This document shows, piece by piece, positions 36,187 to 47,976 of a stretch of DNA of 64,000 nt. The stretch is from PALSA-1003 sp039934835 (GTDB lineage Bacteria > Pseudomonadota > Gammaproteobacteria > Burkholderiales > Casimicrobiaceae): contig JBDTLK010000001.1 of the NCBI GenBank assembly GCA_039934835.1, positions 1 to 64,000 of the forward strand, given 5' to 3'. Both the position numbers and the translations under genes were made by a program. A model generated the notes under the pieces. It saw only the letters and a program-made list of their open reading frames with translations, ran no database searches and was not told the DNA's origin. Every line of letters begins with the position of its first letter. The stretch's first letter is position 1.

Positions 36187-36987
36187 TTACTTTCTCGCCT
36201 TTCGGACCGGTGCGTCGAACCCGAAGTCGTAGTCGATGGTCAGTGGCGCGTGATCGGAAAATCGCCGGTTGGTGTAGATCGAGGCAGCATGCGCGGTGGC
36301 GGCGATCGCGGGCGTGGCGATCTGGTAGTCGATGCGCCAGCCGACATTGTTGGCCCACGCCTGTCCGCGATTCGACCACCACGTGTACTGATCCGGTTCC
36401 TGGTTGACCCTTCGGAACACGTCGACGAAGCCGATTTTTTCAAAGACGTGCGTGAGCCACTCGCGCTCCTCGGGCAGAAATCCGGAATTTTTCTGGTTGC
36501 TCCTCCAGTTCTTGAGATCGATTGCCTGGTGCGCGATATTCCAGTCGCCGCAGAGCACGATTTCGCGGCCGGCTTCGCGCAACGCCTCCAAGTGCGGCAG
36601 AAATTGCGCCAGGAAACGGAACTTGGCTTCCTGTCGCACCGGCGAGCTCGATCCGGACGGAAAGTACACGCTGACGACCGTCACCCGGCCGAAGTCAGCT
36701 TCCAGATAGCGGCCCTCGGCGTCGAACTCGGCGCTGCCGAAACCCGTGCGCAGTGTCATTGGACGATGCGCGTAGATCGCGACGCCACTGTAGCCCTTGC
36801 GCTGCGCCGGATGAAACACCGCGCTGGCTTTGCGCGGCGCGAGCAGCGTCTTGGGCACGTGCTCTTCGGTGGCCCTGATCTCCTGCAGGCAGACCACGTC
36901 CCACGGATCGATCCTGGCGAGCCAGCGGGCGAGCCCCTTGCGTTCGGCGGAACGGATGCCGTTGACGTTGAGCGTGATGATGCGCAT
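36187..36987 (-). CDS. xthA: Exodeoxyribonuclease III
   Basis: 266 residues, normal for the family. The start MRIITLNVNGIRSAERKG, catalytic LQEIRATEEHVP, GDWNIAH and the terminal SDHAPLTIDYDF are all conserved. It is an AP endonuclease and 3' exonuclease in base-excision repair. It is divergent from pyrE, with the two starts 125 bases apart. Confidence 0.95.
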   Translation of the reverse strand: MRIITLNVNGIRSAERKGLARWLARIDPWDVVCLQEIRATEEHVPKTLLAPRKASAVFHPAQRKGYSGVAIYAHRPMTLRTGFGSAEFDAEGRYLEADFGRVTVVSVYFPSGSSSPVRQEAKFRFLAQFLPHLEALREAGREIVLCGDWNIAHQAIDLKNWRSNQKNSGFLPEEREWLTHVFEKIGFVDVFRRVNQEPDQYTWWSNRGQAWANNVGWRIDYQIATPAIAATAHAASIYTNRRFSDHAPLTIDYDFGFDAPVRKARK

Positions 36988-37026
36988 GGAGTGGTGCGGG
37001 CGACGAAGCGAGGCCGGAGTTTACGG

Positions 37027-37032
37027 TAAAAT
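37027..37032 (+). promoter_or_regulatory. -10 element upstream of pyrE
   Basis: TAAAAT, about 80 bases before the pyrE ATG, in the divergent xthA-pyrE region. No -35 of quality is seen. Confidence 0.4.
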
Positions 37033-37112
37033 CGGCGCCGGCTCGACTCCGCGGCCATCGCGCTTCGCGCCCGTCGCTTGCTTCCGATTCCGAGTCTTCC
37101 AACAGGCTTCCC

Positions 37113-37757
37113 ATGAACGATTTCCGCCAGGAATTCCTCGAGTTCGCTTTGGCACGCGAAGTGCTTCGCTTTGGTGAATTCGCGACCAAAGCAGGGCGGG
37201 AAACTCCCTACTTTTTCAACGCAGGACTGTTCAACGACGGCGAAAGCCTGAAGCGTCTGGGCCGTTACTACGCCCAAGCGTACCTGGCGTCTGGCGTCGG
37301 CTGCGACCAGCTCTTCGGACCGGCATACAAGGGCATTACCCTTGTGGCCGCGACCGCGATCGCGCTTGCCGAAATGGGGCACAATTTGCCGTACAGCTAC
37401 AACCGCAAGGAAGCGAAGGATCACGGCGAAGGCGGCGTGATTGTCGGCGCTCCCCTCAAGGGCCGGGCCATGATCGTCGATGACGTGATCACCGACGGCG
37501 GGGCCAAGCGCGAGGCGATGGAGTTGATCCGCGCGCATGGCGCGGTGCCGGCCGGAGTGCTGATCGCCTTCGATCGCAAGGAGCGCGGCCGTGGTGAATG
37601 CTCGGCGGTGCAGGAATTGCAGCAGGAATTCGGCGTCCCGGTCATTGCGATCGCGACCGTCGATGATTTGCAGGGGTTTCTGGACCGGCGGCCGGAGTTC
37701 GCGTCCCAGCGCGTCGCAGTGGCGACGTATCGGGAACGGTACGGGGCGCGCGACTGA
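37113..37757 (+). CDS. pyrE: Orotate phosphoribosyltransferase
   Basis: 214 residues. The PRPP-binding motif is VIVDDVITDGGAKREAMELI, and the loop KEAKDHGEGG holds the catalytic Lys. FGPAYKGITLVAATAIAL is also conserved. It converts orotate and PRPP to OMP in pyrimidine synthesis. It is likely transcribed alone or with the DUF4124 gene 60 bases downstream. Confidence 0.96.
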   Translation: MNDFRQEFLEFALAREVLRFGEFATKAGRETPYFFNAGLFNDGESLKRLGRYYAQAYLASGVGCDQLFGPAYKGITLVAATAIALAEMGHNLPYSYNRKEAKDHGEGGVIVGAPLKGRAMIVDDVITDGGAKREAMELIRAHGAVPAGVLIAFDRKERGRGECSAVQELQQEFGVPVIAIATVDDLQGFLDRRPEFASQRVAVATYRERYGARD

Positions 37758-37817
37758 CCAAGACGATGCGCGGACAGGGATTCTGCGGAAAGAACAATCG
37801 GGAAATCGGGGACTACA

Positions 37818-38549
37818 GTGAAAAACATTCGCACGCATCACTTGGTACGGCATCTGGGCCTCGCCGCCGTCGGCATCGGCCTCGGGCTGTCCGCACTGTC
37901 CGCGGCCGCCGCCGGCATGTACAAGTGGACTGACGACAAGGGCATCGTTCATTACAGCGATCAGATGCCGCAGGACGCGGTCAACAAGGGCGCCACCGTG
38001 TTCGATAAGCAGGGTCGCCCGCTCAAGAAGATAGATGCCGCGCCGACGCAGGAAGAGCTGCGCGCCAAGGAAGCCGTGGAAGAACGCCTGAAGACCACCG
38101 GCCGTCTCGTGCAGGAGCGCGCGCGCAAGGATCAGGCGCTGCTGCAGTCGTACACCAGTGAGCAGGAAATCGACTTCGCGCGCAATCGTGCCATCTTGAC
38201 GGTGGATAGCCAGCTCAAGTCGGCCGAGAGCTACAGCGCCGACCTGAGACGCCGCCAAGCGGAGATCGAAAAACAGAAAGCGACGCTCGCCGGCAAGCCG
38301 GTACCGGCGGCGATGGAAAATGAACTCGTGTCGCTCTCCAATGAACTCGGCCGTCAGGACGGGTTGATCGCGCAAAAGCGCGACGAAGTCGCCTCGATCA
38401 ACGCCCGCTACGACAACGACAAGAAGCGCTGGCAGGAAATCAACGCCGAACAGCTGCGCGCGGCGGCCGCGGGAATCCCGCCTGCGACCCCACCGGCGCC
38501 GGGCAAAGCCGCGCCAAAGGCGGCGGTCCCGGCAACCGCCTCGAAGTAA
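37818..38549 (+). CDS. DUF4124-domain exported protein with coiled coil
   Basis: 243 residues from a GTG preceded by GGGGA. The signal peptide ends near residue 32 (LSAAAAG). The mature start MYKWTDDKGIVHYSDQMP is the DUF4124 signature, common in periplasmic proteins of beta- and gammaproteobacteria. A long charged coiled coil follows (about residues 75-210), then a Pro/Ala-rich tail. It lacks a lipobox, so it is soluble or loosely attached in the periplasm. Function unknown. Confidence 0.85.
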   Translation: MKNIRTHHLVRHLGLAAVGIGLGLSALSAAAAGMYKWTDDKGIVHYSDQMPQDAVNKGATVFDKQGRPLKKIDAAPTQEELRAKEAVEERLKTTGRLVQERARKDQALLQSYTSEQEIDFARNRAILTVDSQLKSAESYSADLRRRQAEIEKQKATLAGKPVPAAMENELVSLSNELGRQDGLIAQKRDEVASINARYDNDKKRWQEINAEQLRAAAAGIPPATPPAPGKAAPKAAVPATASK

Positions 38550-38634
38550 CCGCGCACGCTGGTTGTTTCGCGCCGGGGCGCCGCCAGACGCCGCCGCGTC
38601 GTTGATCGCGCCGGCATCGACGCCCGCAAACTGC

Positions 38635-38640
38635 GATAAT
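38635..38640 (+). promoter_or_regulatory. -10 element of ettA
   Basis: GATAAT in a TGCGATAAT context, the same extended motif found before glmU and the YeeE-type gene. Transcription would begin near 38647 with a leader of about 28 bases. Confidence 0.45.
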
Positions 38641-38674
38641 CCGTCCTTTCCGTAGTCCTCCGCGACCCCAAGCG

Positions 38675-40339
<1,665 letters not shown>

Positions 40340-40353
40340 CCCGTAGCCGGCGG

Positions 40354-40995
40354 TTAAAGCGCTGCGACGGCAGACTGATATGCCCCGGATACCTCTTCGG
40401 GGCCCGAGGCGGTGATGCCGAGGTCGCGGACGATTCCGTCCTTCAGGCCGTAGATCCAGCCGTGCACGGCAAGCGGCTGTCCGCGACTCCACGCGTCGCG
40501 CACCACCGTCGTCTGGCAGATATGGGCGACCTGTTCGATGACGTTGAGCTCGCACAGCATGTCCACGCGTTGCGGCCCCTCCGAGATCGTGGCAACCTTG
40601 GCTTCGTGCTTGGCGTGGACGTCATGCACGTGGTGAAGCCAGTTGTCCGCCAGGCCCACCCGAAGATTCTGCAGCGCGGCAGCGACCCCGCTGCAGCCAT
40701 AGTGGCCGCACACGATGATGTGCTCCACCTGCAGCACGTCCACCGCAAATTGCGTTACGGACAGGCAGTTGAGGTCGCTGTGCACGACGACGTTGGCGAT
40801 ATTGCGATGTACGAACAGTTCTCCGGGACGCAGGCCCACGATCTCGTTGGCGGGTACGCGGCTGTCCGAGCAACCGATCCATAGATAGCGGGGTTGCTGC
40901 TGCTGCGAAAGCTTGGTGAAAAATTCGGGATCGGCCTGGCGCACGCGCTCGGACCATACGCGATTGTTTTCGAAGAGGCGGGAGAGTGAGGCCAT
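40354..40995 (-). CDS. can: Beta-class carbonic anhydrase
   Basis: 213 residues from the ATG at 40995. Zinc ligands are Cys42, Asp44, His98 and Cys101 (WIGCSDSRVPANE and CGHYGCSG), the same positions as E. coli Can. It interconverts CO2 and bicarbonate in the cytoplasm. It converges on ettA, leaving 14 bases, and is divergent from the downstream oxygenase gene by 30 bases. Confidence 0.95.
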   Translation of the reverse strand: MASLSRLFENNRVWSERVRQADPEFFTKLSQQQQPRYLWIGCSDSRVPANEIVGLRPGELFVHRNIANVVVHSDLNCLSVTQFAVDVLQVEHIIVCGHYGCSGVAAALQNLRVGLADNWLHHVHDVHAKHEAKVATISEGPQRVDMLCELNVIEQVAHICQTTVVRDAWSRGQPLAVHGWIYGLKDGIVRDLGITASGPEEVSGAYQSAVAAL

Positions 40996-41025
40996 GGCGC
41001 GAATCTTAATGGAATCGGAGGTCCT

Positions 41026-42066
41026 GTGACGGGTCTGCGAACACTTCTTGGCACCGAGCTGCCGATCATCCAGGCGCCGATGGCCGGTTACCAGGGCAGC
41101 GCGCTGACGGTGGCAGTGTGCAACGCGGGCGGGCTCGGCTCGCTGCCGTGCGCCATGCTCGGCCCCGACAAGCTCCGCGATGAACTCGCGGCAATCAAGT
41201 CGCAGACGGCGAAGCCATTCAACGTCAATTTCTTCTGCCACGCGCCGCCCGCGCCGGACGCCGCACGCGAGGCGGCATGGCGGGCGGTGCTCGCGCCTTA
41301 TTACGCCGAGCTTGGTGTGGACCCGAGCGTGGTGACCGTCGGGCCCAAGCGGGCGCCGTTCGATCACGACGTCGCGGACGTGTTCGACGCGATCCGGCCG
41401 GCGGTGGTCAGCTTTCATTTCGGATTGCCCTCTCCCGGGCTCGTCGCCCGCGCCCGCTCGTGGGGAGCGAAGATCTATTCCTCGGCGACCACCGTTGCCG
41501 AAGCGATCTGGTTGGAAGAGAGCGGCGTCGACGCCATCATCGCGCAGGGATCCGAGGCGGGTGGGCATCGCGGCATGTTCCTGACCGAAGACGTGACCAC
41601 GCAAATGGGCACCTTCGCGCTGCTGCCGCAAATCGTCAACGCGGTCAAAACCCCCGTCATCGCCTCCGGCGGGATCGCGGACGCGCGAGGTGTCGCCGCA
41701 GCACTCGCGCTCGGTGCCGTTGCGGTGCAGATCGGAACGACGTACCTGCTGTGTCCCGAGGCGACCATCAGCGCGGTCCATCGTGCGGCGCTCAAGAGCG
41801 AGGCGGCGCGCCACACCGCTTTGACGAACGTGTTCTCCGGCCGCCCCGCGCGTGGCATCGTGAATCGCCTGATGCGCGAGCTGGGGCCGATGAGCGCGTC
41901 TGTGCCCACATTTCCCCTGGCGACGGTGGCGATCGCGCCGCTGCGAGCCAAAGCCGAAAGTCAGGGCAGCGGCGATTTCTCGCCGCTGTGGTCGGGGCAG
42001 AACGCGAGCGGGTGCAGGGAAGTGCCGGCGGCGGAATTGACGCGAATGCTGGCGGCCGAGGTGTAG
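41026..42066 (+). CDS. Nitronate monooxygenase-like FMN protein
   Basis: 346 residues from a GTG at 41026 preceded by GGAGG. A TIM-barrel FMN enzyme of the NMO/2-nitropropane dioxygenase family: PIIQAPMAGYQGSALTVAVC, GSEAGGHRGMF with the catalytic His, and SGGIADARGVAAALALGA for the flavin phosphate. It oxidises nitronates such as propionate 3-nitronate, although members differ in substrate. It stands alone between can and the gat genes. Confidence 0.88.
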   Translation: MTGLRTLLGTELPIIQAPMAGYQGSALTVAVCNAGGLGSLPCAMLGPDKLRDELAAIKSQTAKPFNVNFFCHAPPAPDAAREAAWRAVLAPYYAELGVDPSVVTVGPKRAPFDHDVADVFDAIRPAVVSFHFGLPSPGLVARARSWGAKIYSSATTVAEAIWLEESGVDAIIAQGSEAGGHRGMFLTEDVTTQMGTFALLPQIVNAVKTPVIASGGIADARGVAAALALGAVAVQIGTTYLLCPEATISAVHRAALKSEAARHTALTNVFSGRPARGIVNRLMRELGPMSASVPTFPLATVAIAPLRAKAESQGSGDFSPLWSGQNASGCREVPAAELTRMLAAEV

Positions 42067-42108
42067 GCGGAAACGAGCCCCCGCGTTGCAGGGCGCACGC
42101 CCGGCAGA

Positions 42109-43560
42109 TCAGGTGCCGAGCCTCTGCTTCAGGATCGCGTTTACTTGGGCCGGATTGGCTTTGCCCTTGGTCGCGGCCATGATCTTGCCGACCAGCGCGT
42201 TGAACGCTTTCTCCTTGCCGGCTTTGACTTCGGCGACGATCGCAGGATTGGCGTCGAGCACTTCGGCGACCAGCTTGTCGATCGCGCCAGCATCGGAAAT
42301 CTGCCGCAGACTCTTGCGCTCGATGATCCTGTCGGCGCTGCCGCCGTCTTCGCCGGCCCACATCGCATCGAACACATCCTTGGCGATCTTGCCGGAGATG
42401 GTACCGTCCTGAATTCGCGCCACCAGCGCGCCCAGTTGCGCGCCAGTCACCGGCGCGGCCATCGCGTCGACGTCGTTCTTGTGCAGTGCCGCCGTGAATT
42501 CTCCGAGCAGCCAGTTGGCGGCAAGCTTGGCGTCCGCGCCCACGGCGACCGCCTGCTCGAAAGACGTCGCCAGCTTCGACGTTGCCGAGATGCTGAAAGC
42601 ATCCGCAGGCGAGAGCTTGTACTGCTCGACGAACCGCTGACGCATGGCGCCGGGAAGCTCCGGCATCGACTTGCGAATCTCGGTGATCCACGCGGCGTCG
42701 ATCAGCAGCGGCGGCAGATCCGGATCGGGGAAATAGCGGTAGTCCTGCGCGTCTTCCTTGCTGCGCATCGACCGCGTCTCGTGCTTGTCGGGATCGTAGA
42801 GTCGCGTTTCCTGCACGACGCGCCCTCCATCTTCGATGAGTTCGGTCTGGCGGCGAACCTCGAACTCGATCGCTTCGTGCATGAAGCGGAAGCTGTTCAG
42901 GTTCTTGATCTCGCAGCGCGTTCCGAGCGTCGATTCGCCCATGGGGCGCACCGACACATTGGCGTCGCAGCGGAAGCTGCCCTCCTGCATGTTGCCATCG
43001 CAGATGCCGATCCAGCGCACCAGCGAGTGCAGCGCCTTTGCATACGCCACCGCTTCATCGGCGCTGCGCAGGTCAGGCTCGGACACGATTTCGAGCAGCG
43101 GCGTGCCGGCCCGATTGAGATCGATGCCGGTCATGCCATGAAAATCCTCGTGCAGGCTTTTGCCGGCATCTTCCTCGAGGTGCGCGCGCGTGAGCCTGAT
43201 CGTGATCTCGCCACGCGTCGGCGACACGATCGCGATGCCGCCGCCCTGCACGACCGGAATCTCGTACTGGCTGATCTGGTAGCCCTTGGGCAGGTCCGGG
43301 TAGAAGTAATTCTTGCGTGCGAACACGCTGCGCTGGTTGATCGTCGCGCCGACCGCGAGCCCGAGCCGGATCGCGCGCTCGACGGCGCCCTTGTTGAGCA
43401 CGGGCAGCACGCCGGGAAGCGCGATGTCGACCGCGGATGCGTGGGTGTTGGGCGCTGCCCCGAACGCGGTCGACGCGCCGGAAAAAATCTTCGACACAGT
43501 CGACAGCTGGGCATGCGTTTCCAGCCCGATGACGACTTCCCACTGCGTGTCCCGCTTCAT
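42109..43560 (-). CDS. gatB: Aspartyl/glutamyl-tRNA amidotransferase subunit B
   Basis: 483 residues, standard length. Begins EVVIGLETHAQLSTVSKIFS, with FYPDLPKGYQISQYEIP, MTGIDLNRAGTPLLEIVSEP and ARGEI-type family landmarks. The C-terminal YqeY-like helical tail binds tRNA. Together with GatA and GatC it converts Glu-tRNA(Gln) or Asp-tRNA(Asn) to the amidated form. The start overlaps the gatA stop by 4 bases. Confidence 0.96.
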   Translation of the reverse strand: MKRDTQWEVVIGLETHAQLSTVSKIFSGASTAFGAAPNTHASAVDIALPGVLPVLNKGAVERAIRLGLAVGATINQRSVFARKNYFYPDLPKGYQISQYEIPVVQGGGIAIVSPTRGEITIRLTRAHLEEDAGKSLHEDFHGMTGIDLNRAGTPLLEIVSEPDLRSADEAVAYAKALHSLVRWIGICDGNMQEGSFRCDANVSVRPMGESTLGTRCEIKNLNSFRFMHEAIEFEVRRQTELIEDGGRVVQETRLYDPDKHETRSMRSKEDAQDYRYFPDPDLPPLLIDAAWITEIRKSMPELPGAMRQRFVEQYKLSPADAFSISATSKLATSFEQAVAVGADAKLAANWLLGEFTAALHKNDVDAMAAPVTGAQLGALVARIQDGTISGKIAKDVFDAMWAGEDGGSADRIIERKSLRQISDAGAIDKLVAEVLDANPAIVAEVKAGKEKAFNALVGKIMAATKGKANPAQVNAILKQRLGT

Positions 43561-45017
43561 GGCCGGAACGCCTCCGGCACGCGCGCGTGCCAGTCGGTAA
43601 CCTGTTGGTACTGATGCGCGACATTGAGGATGCGCGCCTCCTGGACATAGTTGCCTTGCAGCTGCATGCCAACTGGCAGCCCGCGATCGTCGAAGCCGCA
43701 GGGAATCGAAATGCCCGGCAGGCCGGTCAGGTTGCCGGCGATGGTGAAGATGTCGTTGAGGTACATCTTCACCGGGTCGTCGGTCTTGTCGCCGAGCTTG
43801 AAGGCGGTGGTAGGCGAAGTCGGGCCGATGATCACGTCACACCGCTGGTATGCGCGCTGGAAATCGTCGGCGATCAGGTGACGGACCTGCTGCGCCTTAA
43901 GATAATACGCGTCGTAGTAACCATGCGAGAGAACGTAGGCGCCGACCAGGATGCGGCGCTTGACCTCGGCGCCGAAGCCCTCCGCCCGCGATTTCTTGTA
44001 CATGTCGAGAAGGTCGGTGTATTGCTCGGCACGGTGGCCGTAGCGAACGCCGTCGAAGCGCGACAGGTTCGACGACGCCTCGGCAGGGGAGATGACGTAA
44101 TACACCGGGATCGAGAGATCGACGTTCGGCAGGCTCACCTCAAGGGTCGTCGCGCCCAGCTTGCGCAACTCGGCCAGCGCCGCGTGTACTGCACCGACCA
44201 CGCCGGCCTCGGTGCCTTCGCCGAAATATTCCTTGGGCAGTCCGATGCGCAGGCCGGTGAGCGGACGCGCAAGGTCGCGAGTGTAGTCCTCCGCGGGCCG
44301 ATCGAAGCTGGTCGAGTCGCGCGGGTCATGGCCGGCCATGGCGCCGAGCAGGAGCGCGCAGTCCTCGGCGGTCTGCGCGAAGACGCCTGGCGTGTCCAGG
44401 CTCGACGCGAACGCGATCAGGCCATAGCGCGAGCAGACGCCGTAGGTCGGCTTAATTCCGCAAATGCCCGAGAGCGCCGCCGGCTGGCGGATCGAGCCTC
44501 CCGTATCGGTGCCGGTGGCTGCCGGAACCAGCCGCGCTGCGACCGCGGCTGCCGAGCCACCCGAGCTGCCGCCCGGGACGAATTCGGTATTCCAGGGGTT
44601 GCGCACCGGGCCGAAATACGACGTTTCATTCGACGAGCCCATCGCGAACTCGTCCATGTTGGTCTTGCCGACCTGCACCATGCCCGCCTTGGCGAGCTTG
44701 TCGACCACGAAGGCATCGTAGGGAGCGATGAAATCTTCGAGCATGCGCGACCCGCAGGTGGTCCGCAGGCCCGCGGTCATCAACACATCCTTATGCGCGA
44801 TCGGGATGCCGGTCAGCGGACCCGCGCGTCCGGCCGCACGCGCGGCATCGGCGGCCTTGGCCTGCGCCAGTGCGCCGACGTGGTCGACGGTGAGGAAAGC
44901 GTTGAGGCGGGGGCCGAGCGCGTCGATCCGGTCGAGCAGAGCGCGGGTCAGCTCGACGCTCGACAGCGCCTTGGCCGCCATGGCCTGCGCAAGCTCGGCA
45001 ATCGACGTGGTGTTCAC
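43557..45017 (-). CDS. gatA: Aspartyl/glutamyl-tRNA amidotransferase subunit A
   Basis: 486 residues with the amidase signature catalytic triad Lys76, Ser151 and Ser175 (IAHKD; PGGSSGGSAA; TDTGGSIRQPAA), spaced exactly as in characterised GatA. It hydrolyses glutamine and channels ammonia to GatB. It lies in the operon gatC-gatA-gatB with 4-base overlaps at both ends. Confidence 0.97.
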   Translation of the reverse strand: MNTTSIAELAQAMAAKALSSVELTRALLDRIDALGPRLNAFLTVDHVGALAQAKAADAARAAGRAGPLTGIPIAHKDVLMTAGLRTTCGSRMLEDFIAPYDAFVVDKLAKAGMVQVGKTNMDEFAMGSSNETSYFGPVRNPWNTEFVPGGSSGGSAAAVAARLVPAATGTDTGGSIRQPAALSGICGIKPTYGVCSRYGLIAFASSLDTPGVFAQTAEDCALLLGAMAGHDPRDSTSFDRPAEDYTRDLARPLTGLRIGLPKEYFGEGTEAGVVGAVHAALAELRKLGATTLEVSLPNVDLSIPVYYVISPAEASSNLSRFDGVRYGHRAEQYTDLLDMYKKSRAEGFGAEVKRRILVGAYVLSHGYYDAYYLKAQQVRHLIADDFQRAYQRCDVIIGPTSPTTAFKLGDKTDDPVKMYLNDIFTIAGNLTGLPGISIPCGFDDRGLPVGMQLQGNYVQEARILNVAHQYQQVTDWHARVPEAFRP

Positions 45018-45301
45018 TCGATGACTTTGGGCACCAGGTAGAGCCCATCCTGCACCGCCGGCGCTACGCTCTGGTAGAGCTCGTGGCGATCGGGTTCAGT
45101 GACGCGATCCTCGCGCAGCGGCAGTCTAAAGTCCTGCACGTGCGACATCGGGACGATTCCCCGCGTGTCGATGGCGGCGATGCGATCGATCATCGCGAAG
45201 ATACCCTCGAGCTTCTTGGCCACATCGGAGACTTCGGCCGGGGTGATCTCGATGCGCGCCAGGTGCGCGATGCGCTGTATGTCGTCGAGGGAAAGTGCCA
45301 T
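45014..45301 (-). CDS. gatC: Aspartyl/glutamyl-tRNA amidotransferase subunit C
   Basis: 95 residues from the ATG at 45301, the typical start MALSLDDIQRIAHLARIEI. It is a small clamp that holds GatA and GatB together. The C-terminal VPMSHVQDFRLPLREDRV is conserved. A further upstream start at 45328 is less likely. It is the first gene of the operon and divergent from mreB. Confidence 0.94.
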   Translation of the reverse strand: MALSLDDIQRIAHLARIEITPAEVSDVAKKLEGIFAMIDRIAAIDTRGIVPMSHVQDFRLPLREDRVTEPDRHELYQSVAPAVQDGLYLVPKVIE

Positions 45302-45410
45302 TTTCCGGGGAAAACGATTCAGAAACAAAGCTGATTAGGGTATCATAATCACTTGTCATAAGCACGAGCGCAGCCGCTTTTTCCGCGCTGCAACGCCACC
45401 GAAAGCCTCC
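45302..45410. promoter_or_regulatory. Divergent gatC/mreB promoter region
   Basis: An AT-rich island within GC-rich DNA. On the plus strand TATCAT (45341-45346) and CATAAT (45344-45349) are possible -10 elements for mreB; on the minus strand TATGAT (complement of 45342-45347) could serve gatC. The overlap suggests shared control, but no precise start can be assigned. Confidence 0.4.
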
Positions 45411-46454
<1,044 letters not shown>

Positions 46455-46505
46455 CGTGCCTGCCGGCGCCTTCGTCTGCTGATCCGCTCACGGCTCTAGC
46501 GCGCG

Positions 46506-47420
46506 ATGCGCCACATCTCGGTCGATCCGCCGCCATTCTTCCATCGCGGTCCGCCGCCGCTGACGCGCCTGGCATTCTTCGGGCTCGTATCGCTGGTGCT
46601 GCTGTTCACCGATACCCGTTACCGCTATCTCGAAAATGTCCGGCAGATTGTCGCCATCGCGCTCTATCCGGTGCAGCGCGCGGTGCAAATGCCCGGTGAA
46701 GCCATGGCCTACGTCGGCACCTACTTTTCCTCGCAGCGCGCGCTGGCCACCGACAATGCACAGCTCAAGGCGCGCCTGCTCAACGACGCTACCGCAACCC
46801 AGGGCCATCCGCTGCTCGAACAGGAGAACAGCCGCCTGCGCGCGCTGCTCGCAATGGCGGGGCGCTTTCCCGGAGCAACGATCGCGGCGGAAGTGCTCTA
46901 TTCGGGGCGCGACCCCTTCACCCAGAAACTGTTCGTCGACAAGGGCGACGTCGCCGGCGTGCAGATCGGCCAGGCGGTGATCGACGAAATCGGTGTCGTC
47001 GGCCAGGTCACGCGCGTGTTTCCGTACATGGCCGAGGTGACGCTGGTCACCGACAAGGATCATGCGGTGCCGGTGCGGGTCGAGCGCAGCGGCGTGCGCA
47101 GCGTGATGTACGGCGCCGGCACGGGACGCCTGCCCGAGTTGCGCTTCCTGTCACCCAACGCCGAAATCCAGCCGGGCGATCGGCTGGTGACGTCGGGCAT
47201 CGACGGCACGTATCCTCCGGGGCTGGCGGTGGCGCAGGTCGCGTCGGTCGAGCGCGAGACCGGCCTGATGTTCGCGCGGGTGAGCTGCAAGCCGCTGGCC
47301 GGGGTCGACGCGAGCGCGCAGGTGCTCATCCTCGGCAGCGGGGCCGCGGCGATGTCGCGTCCGGAAGAACCCGCCGAAGCCGACGCGCCGCGCAAGGGCC
47401 GTGTGCGGCGCAAGGGCTGA
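46506..47420 (+). CDS. mreC: Rod shape-determining protein MreC
   Basis: 304 residues. A single N-terminal membrane helix (about residues 20-38), a coiled coil (about 65-115) and a periplasmic beta domain with KGDVAGVQIGQAVIDEIGVV and TSGIDGTYPPGLAVAQV. It links cytoplasmic MreB to PBP2 in the periplasm. The Pro-rich opening HISVDPPPFFHRGPPP is frequent in betaproteobacterial MreC. The C-terminal 25 residues are charged and probably disordered. Confidence 0.95.
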   Translation: MRHISVDPPPFFHRGPPPLTRLAFFGLVSLVLLFTDTRYRYLENVRQIVAIALYPVQRAVQMPGEAMAYVGTYFSSQRALATDNAQLKARLLNDATATQGHPLLEQENSRLRALLAMAGRFPGATIAAEVLYSGRDPFTQKLFVDKGDVAGVQIGQAVIDEIGVVGQVTRVFPYMAEVTLVTDKDHAVPVRVERSGVRSVMYGAGTGRLPELRFLSPNAEIQPGDRLVTSGIDGTYPPGLAVAQVASVERETGLMFARVSCKPLAGVDASAQVLILGSGAAAMSRPEEPAEADAPRKGRVRRKG

Positions 47421-47436
47421 ATCCAGGACTCAACCC

Positions 47437-47967
47437 ATGCCGCAACGCCCGCTCAGCGCCGCGCGACCCGAGGAGATACTGCTCCCGGCCAAGTCGTGGT
47501 TCGTCCTGTTCACGCTGCTCGCGGGGCTCGCCGCGAACATGCTGCCGCTTTCGGGCGTGGCGCTGCTGCTGCGGCCGGATTGCCTGGCGCTGATCCTGCT
47601 GTTCTGGTGCATCCGCGAGCCACGCCTCATCGGCGTGGGCATCGCCTGGTCGCTGGGCCTGTTCATGGACGTCGCGGATGGCACTGTGTTCGGACAGCAC
47701 GCGCTCGCCTACGCGGTGCTGGCGTACGCGGCCGAGTACTTTCGCCGCCGTGTGCTGCGCTTTTCGCTGTGGCAGCAGGCAGCGCAGGTCGCCGTGCTGT
47801 TGTTGCTGTGCGCCGGCCTGGTGGCGCTGGTGCGCATCGTCGGCGGCGCGCCGCTGCCGCGCTGGAGCTATGTGATCGGGTCGCTTACCGGCGCCTTGCT
47901 GTGGCCGCCGATCACGGTGCTCCTGCAGTGGCCGCAACGACCGACCCGTTCGACGGCGGAAATCTAA
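47437..47967 (+). CDS. mreD: Rod shape-determining protein MreD
   Basis: 176 residues, about five membrane helices, from the ATG at 47437. LLRPDCLALILLFWCIREPR and GIAWSLGLFMDVADGTVFGQ are MreD-typical. It stabilises the MreC-PBP2 complex in the inner membrane. It sits 16 bases after mreC and 9 bases before mrdA. Confidence 0.92.
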   Translation: MPQRPLSAARPEEILLPAKSWFVLFTLLAGLAANMLPLSGVALLLRPDCLALILLFWCIREPRLIGVGIAWSLGLFMDVADGTVFGQHALAYAVLAYAAEYFRRRVLRFSLWQQAAQVAVLLLLCAGLVALVRIVGGAPLPRWSYVIGSLTGALLWPPITVLLQWPQRPTRSTAEI

Positions 47968-47976
47968 CGCACCGCC